Both the position numbers and the translations under genes were made by a program. The notes beneath the pieces are model-generated. The model was not told the origin of the DNA and did not search any database. It worked only from the letters and a program-made list of their open reading frames with translations. Source: Apostichopus japonicus (Eukaryota; Echinodermata; Holothuroidea; Aspidochirotida; Stichopodidae). Taken from it: a stretch of 64,000 nt of DNA. The stretch is from positions 11,652,499-11,716,498 of the forward strand of contig NC_092565.1 in the NCBI RefSeq assembly GCF_037975245.1, given 5' to 3'. The first letter of the stretch is position 1; each line of letters starts with the position of its first letter. This document shows, piece after piece, positions 34,619 to 46,329 of this stretch.

Positions 34619-35242
34619 TCGACTCGATCCGATACTCGAGAAGGCCTTCAATATCTGTCGTACGTGTATAAATGTCATGGTTGGACTCGTGCAAGATATA
34701 TCCGGGAGCAACCCCGACACTCCTCTGAAAATACGGGTTGCTCCCAGGTGAGAAGGTCGATTGTGTGGTCGATGGCACGAGTGTCATGCGACCGGGCGAG
34801 GGCCGAGTATTTAGCCGACGGTGACGGCAGGCCGCCCGATGGAGAAACGGTCAGATATCGAGCTTTCATAACGGGACCCGTTCGGGCTTGTTGCCGTTGC
34901 TGCGACCATGTGTTGCACTCGGCGCTCTGTACGGGCTTTTTCATCCAAGCAACGAATGCACGCTCGAGGCGTGCGATTGCTCTCCTCTATAACAGTGGAC
35001 GAGCCGTCGCCCTCCCGCGTCGCTTCGAACCGGTCCCGTGTCCAAGGCGGGACCACTGCGATTCCTCTCGAAACGACCCAGTCGACTCGGGTAGAGATAT
35101 ACACCTCGAGAATCCCTTCGGGCGGTTCTTCGATCACTCTACCGTAATAGCACGGCATCGAAGGTTGAGGATTGAGAGAGAAAGGGGAGTGCGATAGCGA
35201 CTTCAGGATGGCGACAGGGCCTAGCCCGGTTCCGTCGACCGT
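34619..35242 (+). other. 5' ETS-like segment 14
   Basis: 624 bp; begins TCGACTCGATCC and has TCGTACGTGTATAAATG at the promoter-like box. Shares the GCGATAGCG/GCGACAGGG end with segments 3 and 21. Confidence 0.65.
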
Positions 35243-35418
35243 TACCTGGTTGATCCTGCCAGTAGTCATATGCTTGTCTCGAAGATTAAGCAATGCACGG
35301 CTAAGTACAATCCTGAACATACAAGAGAAACTGCAGATGGCTCATTAGATCAGTTATGGTTTATTGGAGAAAGTCTTATACCATGGATAACTGTGGTAAT
35401 TCTAGAGCTTATACTAAT
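35243..35418 (+). pseudogene. 18S rRNA 5' fragment, copy 12
   Basis: Majority sequence with the copy 3/19 type of ETS end upstream. Confidence 0.92.
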
Positions 35419-35769
35419 GAGAGAGAAAGGAAAAGGGAGAAGAGAGAAGGCTTCTCGCGTTGCTTGGTGGATGGCACGAGTGTCATGCGACCGGGCGGAG
35501 GGCAGAGTCGTAGGCCGAAGGCGACGGCAGGCCGGCCCGATCCACCCGCAGAGATGAGAGAGAAAGTAGAATGGAGAGATGAAGAATGAGAGAGGAAGGA
35601 GAAGAGAGAAGGCTTCTCGCGTTGCTTGGTGGCTGGCACGAGTGTCATGCGACGGGGCGAAGGGCAGAGCGGCAGGCCGAAGGCGACGGCAGGCCGGCCC
35701 GATTCACCCGCAGAGATCTGGATCTCGTTCGAGAATTCGAGATCTCGTGGGGGCAGTCGGGAGGGGCAT

Positions 35770-36232
35770 TCGAGTCGATCCGAGACTCGTGAAGGCTTTC
35801 AATATCTGTCGTGTGTGTATAAATGTCATGGTTGGACACTTGCGGGCCCTCTCGTAGGGTCGGCCGTCGTTTCTTCGCGACCATGTGTTGCAACTCGGCG
35901 CTCTCACGGGGTTCATCCACTCCCCCCCGTGAGCAGAGGTGTCCCTCCGTGCACACGTATATATCAACGTTCAGATATGACGCTTTCGCGGACGGGAGTC
36001 CACCCGAGACTCGAAAAGGCTCCTTGCCTGTGGTGCGTAAATATTTTTGCACGTCTAGACTCTTGCTGGCCTTCTCGGTAGGGTCAGCCGTCGTTTCATC
36101 GCGACCATGTGTTGCAACTCGGCGCTCAGAACGGGGGTTTTCACCCAATCGCCCCGTGAGCAGAAGATTCTTTCGTGCATGTTATCTACAAACAAAGATA
36201 TTGAGCTTTTTCATCCGCAGAATCCCCGGTGG
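35770..36232 (+). repeat. Module B, copy 9
   Basis: 463 bp with private changes (AACAAAGATATTG near 36,191, AATCCCCGG at the end). Confidence 0.9.
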
Positions 36233-36702
36233 AGAAGAGAGAAGAGAGAGAAGAGAGAGAGAGGAGAGATGAAAGGGAGAAGAGAGAAGGCTTCTCGCGT
36301 TGCTTGGTGGATGGCACGAGTGTCATGCGACCTGGCGGAGGGTAGAGCGGCAGGCCGAAGGCGACGGCAGGCCGGCCCGATTCACCCGCAGAGATCTGGA
36401 TCTCGTTCGAGAAGCGAGATCTCGTGGGGGGCAGTTGGGAGGGGCAGTGGATCAGAGAGAAAGGAGAAGGGAGAGATGAGAGATGAGAGAGAAAGAAGAG
36501 GGGAGAAGGGAGAAGAGAGAAGGCTTCTCGCGTTGTTCGGTGGATGGCACAATTGTCATGAGAGAAAGGAGAAGGGAGAGATGAGAGATGAGAGAGAAAG
36601 GAGAAGGGAGAAGAGAGTAGGCTTCTCGCGTTGCTTGGTGGATGGCACGAGTGTCATGCGACCTGGCAGAGTGGCGGGTCGAAGGCGACGGCAGGCCGGC
36701 CC

Positions 36703-37299
36703 GATGCATCTGCAAGATCTGACCCTCGTTCGAGATTTTGAGATCTCTTTAGTGTAGCGGGTATTGGCTTAAGTGTGTGATCCAATGGTCAGAACGAGTG
36801 GGCAGAGTGAATCGGATTCTATATATGAGGGGGGTTGTAGAGTCGATCCAAGACTCGAGAAGGCTTTTAATATCTGTCGTGGGTGTATAAATGTCATGGT
36901 TGGACACTTGCGGGCCCTCTCGTAGGGTCGGCCGTCGTTTCTTCGCGACCATGTGTTGCAACTCGGCGCTCTCACGGGGTTCATCCACTCCCCCCGTGAG
37001 CAGAGGTGTCCCTCCGTCCACACGTATATATCAACGTTCAGATATGAAGCTTTCGCGGACGGGAGTCCACCCGAGACTGGAAAAGGCTCCTTGCCTGTGG
37101 TGCGTAAATATTTTTGCACGTCTAGACTCTTGCTGGCCTTCTCGGTAGGGTCAGCCGTCGTTTCATCGCGACCATGTGTTGCAACTCGGCGCTCAGAGCG
37201 GGGGTTTTCACCCACTCGCCCCGTGAGCAGAAGGTTCTTTCGTGCATATTATCTACAAACCCAGATATTGAGCTTTTTCATCCGCAGAACCCCCGGTGG
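36703..37299 (+). repeat. Module C-B, copy 12
   Basis: 597 bp; CCGTCCACACG in place of CCGTGCACACG near 37,015. Confidence 0.9.
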
Positions 37300-37825
37300 A
37301 GAAGAGAGAGAAGAGAGAGAGAGAAGAGAAGAGAGGAGAGATGAAAGGGAGAAGAGAGAAGGCTTCTCGCGTTGCTTGGTGGATGGCACGAGTGTCATGC
37401 GACCTTGCGGAGGGTAGAGCGGCAGGCCGAAGGCGACGGCAGGCCGGCCCGATTCACCCGCAGAGATCTGGATCTCGTTCGAGAATTCGAGATCTCGTGG
37501 GGGACAGTCGGGAGGGGCAGTCGATCAGAGAGAAAGGAGAAGGGAGAGATGAGAGATGAGAGAGGAAGGAGAAGGGAGAAGGCTTCTCGTGTTTTTTGTT
37601 GGTTGGCACAAGTGTCATGAGAGAAAGGAGAGATGATAAAGATGGGAGAAGAGAGAAGGCTTCTCGCGTTGCTTGGTGATTGGCACGAGTGTCATGCGAC
37701 CGGGCGGAGGGCAGAGTCGCAGGCCGAAGGCCGAAGGCGACGGCAGGCCGGCCCGATTCACCCACAGAGATCATCGGTCTCGTTCGAAGTTTCGAGATCT
37801 CGTGGGGGGTAGTCGGGAGGGGTAG

Positions 37826-38462
37826 TCGAGTCGATCCGATACTCGAGAAGGCCTTCAATATCTGTCGTATGTGTATAAATGTCATGGTTGGACTCGTGCA
37901 AGATATATCCGGGAGCAACCCCGACACTCCTCTGAAAATACGGGTTGCTCCCAGGTGAGAAGGTCGATTGTGTGGTCGATGGCACGAGTGTCATGCGACC
38001 GGGCGAGGGCCGAGTATTTAGCCGACGGTGACGGCAGGCCGCCCGATGGAGAAACGGTCAGATATCGAGCTTTCATCACGGGACCCGTTCGGGCTTGTTG
38101 CCGTTGCTGCGACCATGTGTTGCACTCGGCGCTCTGTACGGGCTTTTTCATCCAAGCAACGAATGCACGCTCGAGGCGTGCGATTGCTCTCCTCTATAAC
38201 AGTGGACGAGCCGTCGCCCTCCCGCGTCGCCCTCCCGCGTCGCTTCGAACCGGTCCCGTGTCCAAGGCGGGACCACTGCGACTCCTCTCGAAACGACCCA
38301 GTCGACTCGGGTAGAGATATACACCTCGAGAATCCCTTCGGGCGGTTCTTCGATCACTGTACCGTAATAGCACGGCATCGAAGGTTGAGGATTGAGAGAG
38401 AAAGGGGAGTGCGAGAGCGACTCCAGGATGGCGAACGTGCCTAGCCCGGTTCCGTCGACCGT
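37826..38462 (+). other. 5' ETS-like segment 15
   Basis: 637 bp with the 13-bp duplication; the GC hairpin next to the 18S fragment has a G-to-T change. Confidence 0.65.
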
Positions 38463-38638
38463 TACCTGGTTGATCCTGCCAGTAGTCATATGCTTGTCTC
38501 GAAGATTTAGCAATGCACGGCTAAGTACAATCCTGAACATACAAGAGAAACTGCAGATGGCTCATTAGATCAGTTATGGTTTATTGGAGAAAGTCTTATA
38601 CCATGGATAACTGTGGTAATTCTAGAGCTTATACTAAT
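38463..38638 (+). pseudogene. 18S rRNA 5' fragment, copy 13
   Basis: GATTTAGC variant. The ETS upstream has AACGTGCC in place of AACGGGCC, weakening the small GC hairpin next to the fragment. Confidence 0.92.
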
Positions 38639-38989
38639 GAGAGAGAAAGGAAAAGGGAGAAGAGAGAAGGCTTCTCGCGTTGCTTGGTGGATGGCACGAG
38701 TGTCATGCGACCGGGCGGAGGGCAGAGTCGTAGGCCGAAGGCGACGGCAAGCCGGCCCGATCCACCCGCAGAGATGAGAGAGAAAGTAGAATGGAGAGAT
38801 GAAGAATGAGAGAGGAAGGAGAAGAGAGAATGCTTCTCGCATTGCTTGGTGGCTGGCACGAGTGTCATGCGACCGGGCGGAGGGCAGAACGGCAGGCCGA
38901 AGGCGACGGCAGGCCGGCCCGATTCACCCGCAGAGATCTGGATCTCGTTCGAGAATTCGAGATCTCGTGGGGGCAGTCGGGAGGGGCAT

Positions 38990-39452
38990 TCGAGTCGATC
39001 CGAGACTCGTGAAGGCTTTCAATATCTGTCGTGTGTGTATAAATGTCATGGTTGGACACTTGCGGGCCCTCTCGTAGGGTCGGCCGTCGTTTCTTCGCGA
39101 CCATGTGTTGCAACTCGGCGCTCTCACGGGGTTCATCCACTCCCCCCCGTGAGCAGAGGTGTCCCTCCGTGCACACGTATATATCAACGTTCAGATATGA
39201 AGCTTTCGCGGACGGGAGTCCACCCGAGACTCGAAAAGGCTCCTTGCCTGTGGTGCGTAAATATTTTTGCACGTCTAGACTCTTGTTGGCCTTCTCGGTA
39301 GGGTCAGCCGTCGTTTCATCGCGACCATGTGTTGCAACTCGGCGCTCAGAACGGGGGTTTTCACCCACTCGCCCCGTGAGCAGAAGATTCTTTCGTGCAT
39401 ATTATCTACAAACCCAGATATTGAGCTTTTTCATCCGCAGAACCCCCGGTGG
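38990..39452 (+). repeat. Module B, copy 10
   Basis: 463 bp, standard apart from CTCTTGTTGG near 39,280. Confidence 0.9.
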
Positions 39453-39925
39453 AGAAGAGAGAGAAGAGAGAGAAGAGAGAGAGAGGAGAGATGAAAGGGA
39501 GAAGAGAGAAGGCTTCTCTCGTTGCTTGGTGGATGGCACGAGTGTCATGCGACCTGGCAGAGGGTAGAGCGGCAGGCCGAAGGCGACGGCAGGCCGGCCC
39601 GATTCACCCGCAGAGATCTGGATCTCGTTCGAGAATTCGAGATCTCGTGGGGGGCAGTCGGGAGGGGCAGTCGATCAGAGAGAAAGGAGAAGGGAGAGAG
39701 GAGAGATGAGAGAGAAAGGAGAGGGGAGAAGGGAGAAGAGAGAAGGCTTCTCGCGTTGTTCGGTGGATGGCACAAGTGTCATGAGAGAATGGAGAAGGGG
39801 GAGATGAGAGATGAGAGAGAAAGGAGAAGGGAGAAGAGAGTAGGCTTCTCGCGTTGCTTGGTGGATGGCACGAGTGTCATGCGACCTGGCAGAGTGGCGG
39901 GTCGAAGGCGACGGCAGGCCGGCCC

Positions 39926-40299
39926 GATGCATCTGCAAGATCTGACCCTCGTTCGAGATTTTGAGATCTCTTTAGTGTAGCGGGTATTGGCTTAAGTGTG
40001 TGATCCAATGGTCAGAACGAGTGGGCAGAGTGAATCGGATTCTATATATGAGGGGGGTTGTAGAGTCGATCCAAGACTCGAGAAGGCTTTTAATATCTGT
40101 CGTGGGTGTATAAATGTCATGGTTGGACACTTGCGGGCCCTCTCGTAGGGTCGGCCGTCGTTTCATCGCGACCATGTGTTGCAACTCGGCGCTCAGAGCG
40201 GGGGTTTTCACCCACTCGCCCCGTGAGCAGAAGGTTCTTTCGTGCATATTATCCACAAACCCAGATATTGAGCTTTTTCATCCGCAGAACCCCCGGTGG
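39926..40299 (+). repeat. Module C-B, copy 13 (one half-repeat lost)
   Basis: 374 bp, about 224 bp shorter than standard. Half 1 passes into half 2 within GGCCGTCGTTTCATCGCG, a different crossover point from B copies 3 and 16. The C run is lost and the promoter-like box kept. Confidence 0.92.
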
Positions 40300-40823
40300 A
40301 GAAGAGAGAGAAGAGAGAGAGAAGAGAAGAGAGGAGAGATGAAAGGGAGAAGAGAGAAGGCTTCTCGCGTTGCTTGGTGGATGGCACGAGTGTCATGCGA
40401 CCTGGCGGAGGGTAGAGCGGCAGGCCGAAGGCGACGGCAGGCCGGCCCGATTCACCCGCATAGATCTGGATCTCGTTCGAGAATTCGAGATCTCGTGGGG
40501 GACAGTCGGGATGGGCAGTCGATCAGAGAGAAAGGAGAAGGGAGAGATGAGAGATGAGAGAGGAAGGAGAAGGGAGAAGGCTTCTCGTGTTTTTTGTTGG
40601 TTGGCACAAGTGTCATGAGAGAAAGGGGAGATGATAGAGAAGGGAGAAGAGAGAAGGCTTCTCGCGTTGCTTGGTGATTGGCACGAGTGTCATGCGACCG
40701 GGCGGAGGGCAGAGTCGCAGGCCGAAGGCCGAAGGCGACGGCAGGCCGGCCCGATTCACCCACAGAGATCATCGGTCTCGTTCGAAGTTTCGAGATCCCG
40801 TGGGGGGTAGTCGGGAGGGGTAG

Positions 40824-41447
40824 TCGAGTCGATCCGATACTCGAGAAGGCCTTCAATATCTGTCGTATGTGTATAAATGTCATGGTTGGACTCGTGCAAG
40901 ATATATCCGGGAGCAACCCCGACACTCCTCTGAAAATACGGGTTGCTCCCAGGTGAGAAGGTCGATTGTGTGGTCGATGGCACGAGTGTCATGCGACCGG
41001 GCGAGGGCCGAGTATTTAGCCGACGGTGACGGCAGGCCGCCCGATGGAGAAACGGTCAGATATCGAGCTTTCATCACGGGACCCGTTCGGGCTTGTTGCC
41101 GTTGCTGCGACCATGTGTTGCACTCGGCGCTCTGTACGGGCTTTTTCATCCAAGCAACGAATGCACGCTCGAGGCGTGCGATTGCTCTCCTCTATAACAG
41201 TGGACGAGCCGTCGCCCTCCCGCGTCGCTTCGAACCGGTCCCGTGTCCAAGGCGGGACCACTGCGACTCCTCTCGAAACGACCCAGTCGACTCGGGTAGA
41301 GATATACACCTCGAGAATCCCTTCGGGCGGTTCTTCGATCACTGTACCGTAATAGCACGGCATCGAAGGTTGAGGATTGAGAGAGAAAGGGGAGTGCGAG
41401 AGCGACTACAGGATGGCGAACGGGCCTAGCCCGGTTCCGTCGACCGT
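40824..41447 (+). other. 5' ETS-like segment 16
   Basis: 624 bp, standard; GACTACAGG near 41,405. Confidence 0.65.
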
Positions 41448-41623
41448 TACCTGGTTGATCCTGCCAGTAGTCATATGCTTGTCTCGAAGATTAAGCAATG
41501 CACGGCTAAGTACAATCCTGAACATACAAGAGAAACTGCAGATGGCTCATTAGATCAGTTATGGTTTATTGGAGAAAGTCTTATACCATGGATAACTGTG
41601 GTAATTCTAGAGCTTATACTAAT
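41448..41623 (+). pseudogene. 18S rRNA 5' fragment, copy 14
   Basis: Majority sequence; the only copy followed by a second short piece of the 18S 3' edge. Confidence 0.92.
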
Positions 41624-41760
41624 GAGAGAGAAAGGAAAAGGGAGAAGAGAGAAGGCTTCTCGCGTTGCTTGGTGGATGGCACGAGTGTCATGCGACCTTG
41701 CGGAGGGTAGAGCGGCAGGGAGAAGGCGACGGCAGGCCGGCCCGATTCACCCGCAGAGAT

Positions 41761-41788
41761 CTGTGGTAATTCTAGAGCTTGTACTAAT
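41761..41788 (+). pseudogene. 18S rRNA fragment, 28-bp extra piece
   Basis: CTGTGGTAATTCTAGAGC followed by TTGTACTAAT: the last 28 bp of the standard fragment with one A-to-G change. It is joined to an A copy at GAGATCTG/CTGTGG, so an A copy was spliced into the 18S fragment by microhomology. Confidence 0.85.
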
Positions 41789-42139
41789 GAGAGAGAAAGG
41801 AAAAGGGAGAAGAGAGAAGGCTTCTCGCGTTGCTTGGTGGATGGCACGAGTGTCATGCGACCGGGCGGAGGGCAGAGTCGTAGGCCGAAGGCGATGGCAG
41901 GCCGGCCCGATCCACCCGCAGAGATGAGAGAGAAAGTAGAATGGAGAGATGAAGAATGAGAGAGGAAGGAGAAGAGAGAAGGCTTCTCGCGTTGCTTGGT
42001 GGCTGGCACGAGTGTCATGCGACCGGGCGGAGGGCAGAGCGGCAGGACGAAGGCGACGGCAGGCCGGCCCGATTCACCCGCAGAGATCTGGATCTCGTTC
42101 GAGAATTCGAGATCTCGTGGGGGCAGTCGGGAGGGGCAT

Positions 42140-42605
42140 TCGAGTCGATCCGAGACTCGTGAAGGCTTTCAATATCTGTCGTGTATGTATAAATGTCATG
42201 GTTGGACACTTGCGGGCCCTCTCGTAGGGTCGGCCGTCGTTTCATCGCGACCATGTGTTGCAACTCGGCGCTCAGAACGGGGGTTTTCACCCACTCGCCC
42301 CGTGAGCAGAGGTGTCCCTCCGTGCACACGTATATATCAACCTTCAGATATGAAGCTTTCGCGGACGGGAGTCCACCCGAGACTCGAAAAGGCTCATTGC
42401 CTGTGGTGCGTAAATATTTTTGCACGTCTAGACTCTTGCTGGCCTTCTCGGTAGGGTCAGCCGTCGTTTCATCGCGACCATGTGTTGCAACTCGGCGCTC
42501 AGAACGGGGGTTTTCACCCACTCGCCCCGTGAGCAGAAGATTCTTTCGTGCATATTATCTACAAACCCAGATATTGAGCTTTTTCATCCGCAGAACCCCC
42601 GGTGG
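42140..42605 (+). repeat. Module B, copy 11 (gene-converted half 1)
   Basis: 466 bp. Half 1 carries about 65 bp of half-2 sequence (CGTTTCATCGCG to CACTCGCCCCGTGAGC, about 42,238-42,307) but returns to half-1 sequence at AGAGGTGTCCC. The poly-C run is replaced. Also shares CAACCTTCAG with the C-B copy at 43,400. Confidence 0.9.
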
Positions 42606-43067
42606 AGAAGAGAGAAGAGAGAGAAGAGAGAGAGAGGAGAGATGAAAGGGAGAAGAGAGAAGGCTTCTCGCGTTGCTTGGTGGATGGCACGAGTGTCATG
42701 CGACCGGGCGGAGGGTAGAGCGGCAGGCCGAAGGCGACGGCAGGCCGGCCCGATTCACCCGCAGAGATCTGGATCTCGTTCGAGAATTCGAGATCTCGTG
42801 GGGGGCAGTCGGGAGGGGCAGTCGATCAGAGAGAAAGGAGAAGGGAGAGATGAGAGATGAGAGAGAAAGGAGAGGGGAGAAGGGAGAAGAGAAGGCTTCT
42901 CGCGTTGTTCGGTGGATGGCACAAGTGTCATGAGAGAAAGGAGAAGGGAGAGATGAGAGAGAAAGGAGAAGGGAGAAGAGAGTAGGCTTCTCGCGTTGCT
43001 TGGTGGATGGCACGAGTGTCATGCGACCTGGCAGAGTGGCGGGTCGAAGGCGACGGCAGGCCGGCCC

Positions 43068-43670
43068 GATGCATCTGCAAGATCTGACCCTCGTTCGAGA
43101 TTTTGAGATCTCTTTAGTGTAGCGGGTATTGGCTTAAGTGTGTGATCCAATGGTCAGAACGAGTGGGCAGAGTGAATCGGATTCTATATATGAGGGGGGT
43201 TGTAGAGTCGATCCAAGACTCGAGAAGGCTTTTAATATCTGTCGTGGGTGTAAAAATGTCATGGTTGGACACTTGCGGGCCCTATCGTAGGGTCGGCCGT
43301 CGTTTCTTCGCGACCATGTGTTGCAACTCGGCGCTCTCACGGGGTTCATCCACTCCCCCCCCCCCCGTGAGCAGAGGTGTCCCTCCGTGCACACGTATAT
43401 ATCAACCTTCAGATATAAAGCTTTCGCGGACGGGAGTCCACCCGAGACTCGAAAAGGCTCCTTGCCTGTGGTGCGTAAATATTTTTGCACGTCTAGACTC
43501 TTGCTGGCCTTCTCGGTAGGGTCAGCCGTCGTTTCATCGCGACCATGTGTTGCAACTCGGCGCTCAGAGCGGGGGTTTTCACCCACTCGCCCCGTGAGCA
43601 GAAGGTTCTTTCGTGCATATTATCTACAAACCCAGATATTGAGCTTTTTCATCCGCAGAACCTCCGGTGG
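43068..43670 (+). repeat. Module C-B, copy 14
   Basis: 603 bp; box core mutated to GTAAAAATGTC (near 43,250), the only clear loss of the TATAAATG core seen; 12-C run. Confidence 0.9.
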
Positions 43671-44706
43671 AGAAGAGAGAGAAGAGAGAGGAAGAGATGA
43701 GAGGAGAGATGAAAGGGAGAAGAGAGAAGGCTTCTCGCGTTGCTTGGTGGATGGCACGAGTGTCATGCGACCTGGCGGAGGGTAGAGCGGCAGGCCGAAG
43801 GCGACGGCAGGCCGGCCCGATTCACCCGCAGAGATCTGGATCTCCTTCGAGAATTCGAGATCTCGTGGGGGGCAGTCGGGAGGGGCAGTCGATCAGAGAG
43901 AAAGGAGAAGGGAGAGATGAGAGATGAGAGAGAAAGGAGAAGGGAGAAGGCTTCTCGTGTTTTTTGGTGGTTGGCACAAGTTCCATGAGAGAAAGGAGAG
44001 ATGAGAGAGAAAGGAGAAGGGAGAAGAGAGTAGGCTTCTCGTGTTGTTCGGTGGATGGCACAAGTGTCATGAGAGAAAGGAGAAGGGAGAGATGAGAGAT
44101 GAGAGAGAAGGAGAAGGGAGAAGAGAGTAGGCTTCTCGCGTTGCTTGGTGGATGGCACGAGTGTCATGCGACCGGGCGGAGGGTAGAGCGGCAGGCCGAA
44201 GGCGACGGCAGGCCGGCCCGATTCACCCGCAGAGATCTGGATCTCGTTCGAGAATTCGAGATCTCGTGGGGGGCAGTCGGGAGGGGCAGTCGATCAGAGA
44301 GAAAGGAGAAGGGAGAGATGAGAGATGAGAGATGAGAGAGAAAGGAGAAGGGAGAAGGCTTCTCGTGTTTTTTGGTGGTTGGCACAAGTTTCATGAGAGA
44401 AAGGAGAGATGAGAGAGAAAGGAGAAGGGAGAAGAGAGAAGGCTTCTCGTGTTGTTCGGTGGATGGCACAAGTGTCATGAGAGAAAGGAGAAGGGAGAGA
44501 TGAGAGATGAGAGAGAAAGGAGAAGGGAGAAGAGAGTAGGCTTCTCGCGTTGCTTGGTGGATGGCACGAGTGTCATGCGACCGGGCGGAGGGCAGAGTCG
44601 CAGGCCGAAGGCCGAAGGCGACGGCAGGCCGGCCCGATTCACCCACAGAGATCATCGGTCTCGTTCGAAGTTTCGAGATCCCGTGGGGGGTAGTCGGGAG
44701 GGGTAG
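43671..44706 (+). repeat. Expanded A block (about 1.0 kb)
   Basis: Two T6-bearing copies (near 43,958 and 44,366) about 408 bp apart, both with the private form GTTTTTTGGTGG, and three GTTCGGTGG or full A copies. The pattern fits a tandem duplication of a ~408-bp segment. Elsewhere there is one T6 copy per block. Confidence 0.85.
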
Positions 44707-45330
44707 TCGAGTCGATCCGATACTCGAGAAGGCCTTCAATATCTGTCGTATGTGTATAAATGTCATGGTTGGACTCGTGCAAGATATATCCGGGAGCAAC
44801 CCCGACACTCCTCTGAAAATACGGGTTGCTCCCAGGTGAGAAGGTCGATTGTGTGGTCGATGGCACGAGTGTCATGCGACCGGGCGAGGGCCGAGTATTT
44901 AGCCGACGGTGACGGCAGGCCGCCCGATGGAGAAACGGTCAGATATCGAGCTTTCATCACGGGACCCGTTCGGGCTTGTTGCCATTGCTGCGACCATGTG
45001 TTGCACTCGGCGCTCTGTACGGGCTTTTTCATCCAAGCAACGAATGCACGCTCGAGGCGTGCGATTGCTCTCCTCTATAACAGTGGACGAGCCGTCGCCC
45101 TCCCGCGTCGCTTCGAACCGGTCCCGTGTCCAAGGCGGGACCACTGCGACTCCTCTCGAAACGACCCAGTCGACTCGGGTAGAGATATACACCTCGAGAA
45201 TCCCTTCGGGCGGTTCTTCGATCACTGTACCGTAATAGCACGGCATCGAAGGTTGAGGATTGAGAGAGAAAGGGGAGTGCGAGAGCGACTGCAGGATGGC
45301 GAACGGGCCTAGCCCGGTTCCGTCGACCGT
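44707..45330 (+). other. 5' ETS-like segment 17
   Basis: 624 bp, standard; GCCATTGCTGCGACC near 44,982 in the stretch shared with module B. Confidence 0.65.
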
Positions 45331-45506
45331 TACCTGGTTGATCCTGCCAGTAGTCATATGCTTGTCTCGAAGATTAAGCAATGCACGGCTAAGTACAATC
45401 CTGAACATACAAGAGAAACTGCAGATGGCTCATTAGATCAGTTATGGTTTATTGGAGAAAGTCTTATACCATGGATAACTGTGGTAATTCTAGAGCTTAT
45501 ACTAAT
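45331..45506 (+). pseudogene. 18S rRNA 5' fragment, copy 15
   Basis: Majority sequence; ETS upstream has GACTGCAGG in place of GACTCCAGG. Confidence 0.92.
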
Positions 45507-45858
45507 GAGAGAGAAAGGAAAAGGGAGAAGAGAGAAGGCTTCTCGCGTTGCTTGGTGGATGGCACGAGTGTCATGCGACCGGGCGGAGGGCAGAGTCGTA
45601 GGCCGAAGGCGACGGCAGGCCGGCCCGATCCACACGCAGAGATGAGAGAGAAAGTAGAATGGAGAGATGAAGAATGAGAGAGGAAGGAGAAGAGAGAAAG
45701 CTTCTCGCGTTGCTTGGTGGCTGGCACGAGTGTCATGCGACCGGGCGGAGGGCAGAGCGGCAGGCCGAAGGCGACGGCAGGCCGGCCCGATTCACCCGCA
45801 GAGATCTGGATCTCGTTCGAGAATTCGAGATCTCGTGGGGGCAAGTCGGGAGGGGCAT

Positions 45859-46329
45859 TCGAGTCGATCCGAGACTCGTGAAGGCTTTCAATATCTGTCG
45901 TGTGTGTATAAATGTCATGGTTGGACACTTGCGGGACCCTCGTAGGGTCGGCCGTCGTTTCTTCGCGACCATGTGTTGCAACTCGGCGCTCTCACGGGGT
46001 TCATCCACTCCCCCCCCCCCCCCCCGTGAGCAGAAGTGTCCCTCCGTGCACACGTATATATCAACGTTCAGATATGAAGCTTTCGCGGACGGGAGTCCAC
46101 CCGAGACTCGAAAAGGCTCCTTGCCTGTGGTGCGTAAATATTTTTGCACGTCTAGACTCTTGCTGGCCTTCTCGGTAGGGTCAGCCGTCGTTTCATCGCG
46201 ACCATGTGTTGCAACTCGGCGCTCAGAACGGGGGTTTTCACCCACTCGCCCCGTGAGCAGAAGATTCTTTCGTGCATATTATCTACAAACCCAGATATTG
46301 AGCTTTTTCATCCGCAGAACCCCCGGTGG
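45859..46329 (+). repeat. Module B, copy 12
   Basis: 471 bp, 16-C run at 46010-46025, and GAGCAGAAGTGTCC in half 1. Confidence 0.9.

Larger units (their letters stand above)
29740..35242 (+). repeat. Array unit 11 (longest, 5,503 bp, composite)
   Basis: A blocks at 29916-30526, 31134-31607, 32211-32738, 33038-33497 and 34098-34618. It has three C-B modules, one ETS/B recombinant (32739-33037) and a final complete ETS, but only one 18S fragment. It looks like two or three units fused by unequal exchange. Confidence 0.88.
35243..38462 (+). repeat. Array unit 12 (standard, 3,220 bp)
   Basis: A blocks at 35419-35769, 36233-36702 and 37300-37825. One A copy near 36,413 has lost part of its EcoRI-like core (GAGAAGCGAG in place of GAGAATTCGAG). 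The B module has several private substitutions. Confidence 0.9.
38463..41447 (+). repeat. Array unit 13 (2,985 bp)
   Basis: A blocks at 38639-38989, 39453-39925 and 40300-40823. The C-B module has lost exactly one internal half-repeat. The A copy after the 18S fragment has CTCGCATTGC near 38,836, shared with units 7, 9 and 10. Confidence 0.88.
41448..45330 (+). repeat. Array unit 14 (3,883 bp, expanded A block)
   Basis: A blocks at 41624-42139, 42606-43067 and 43671-44706. It carries a 28-bp second piece of 18S (41761-41788), a gene-converted B and the longest A block in the window. Confidence 0.88.
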
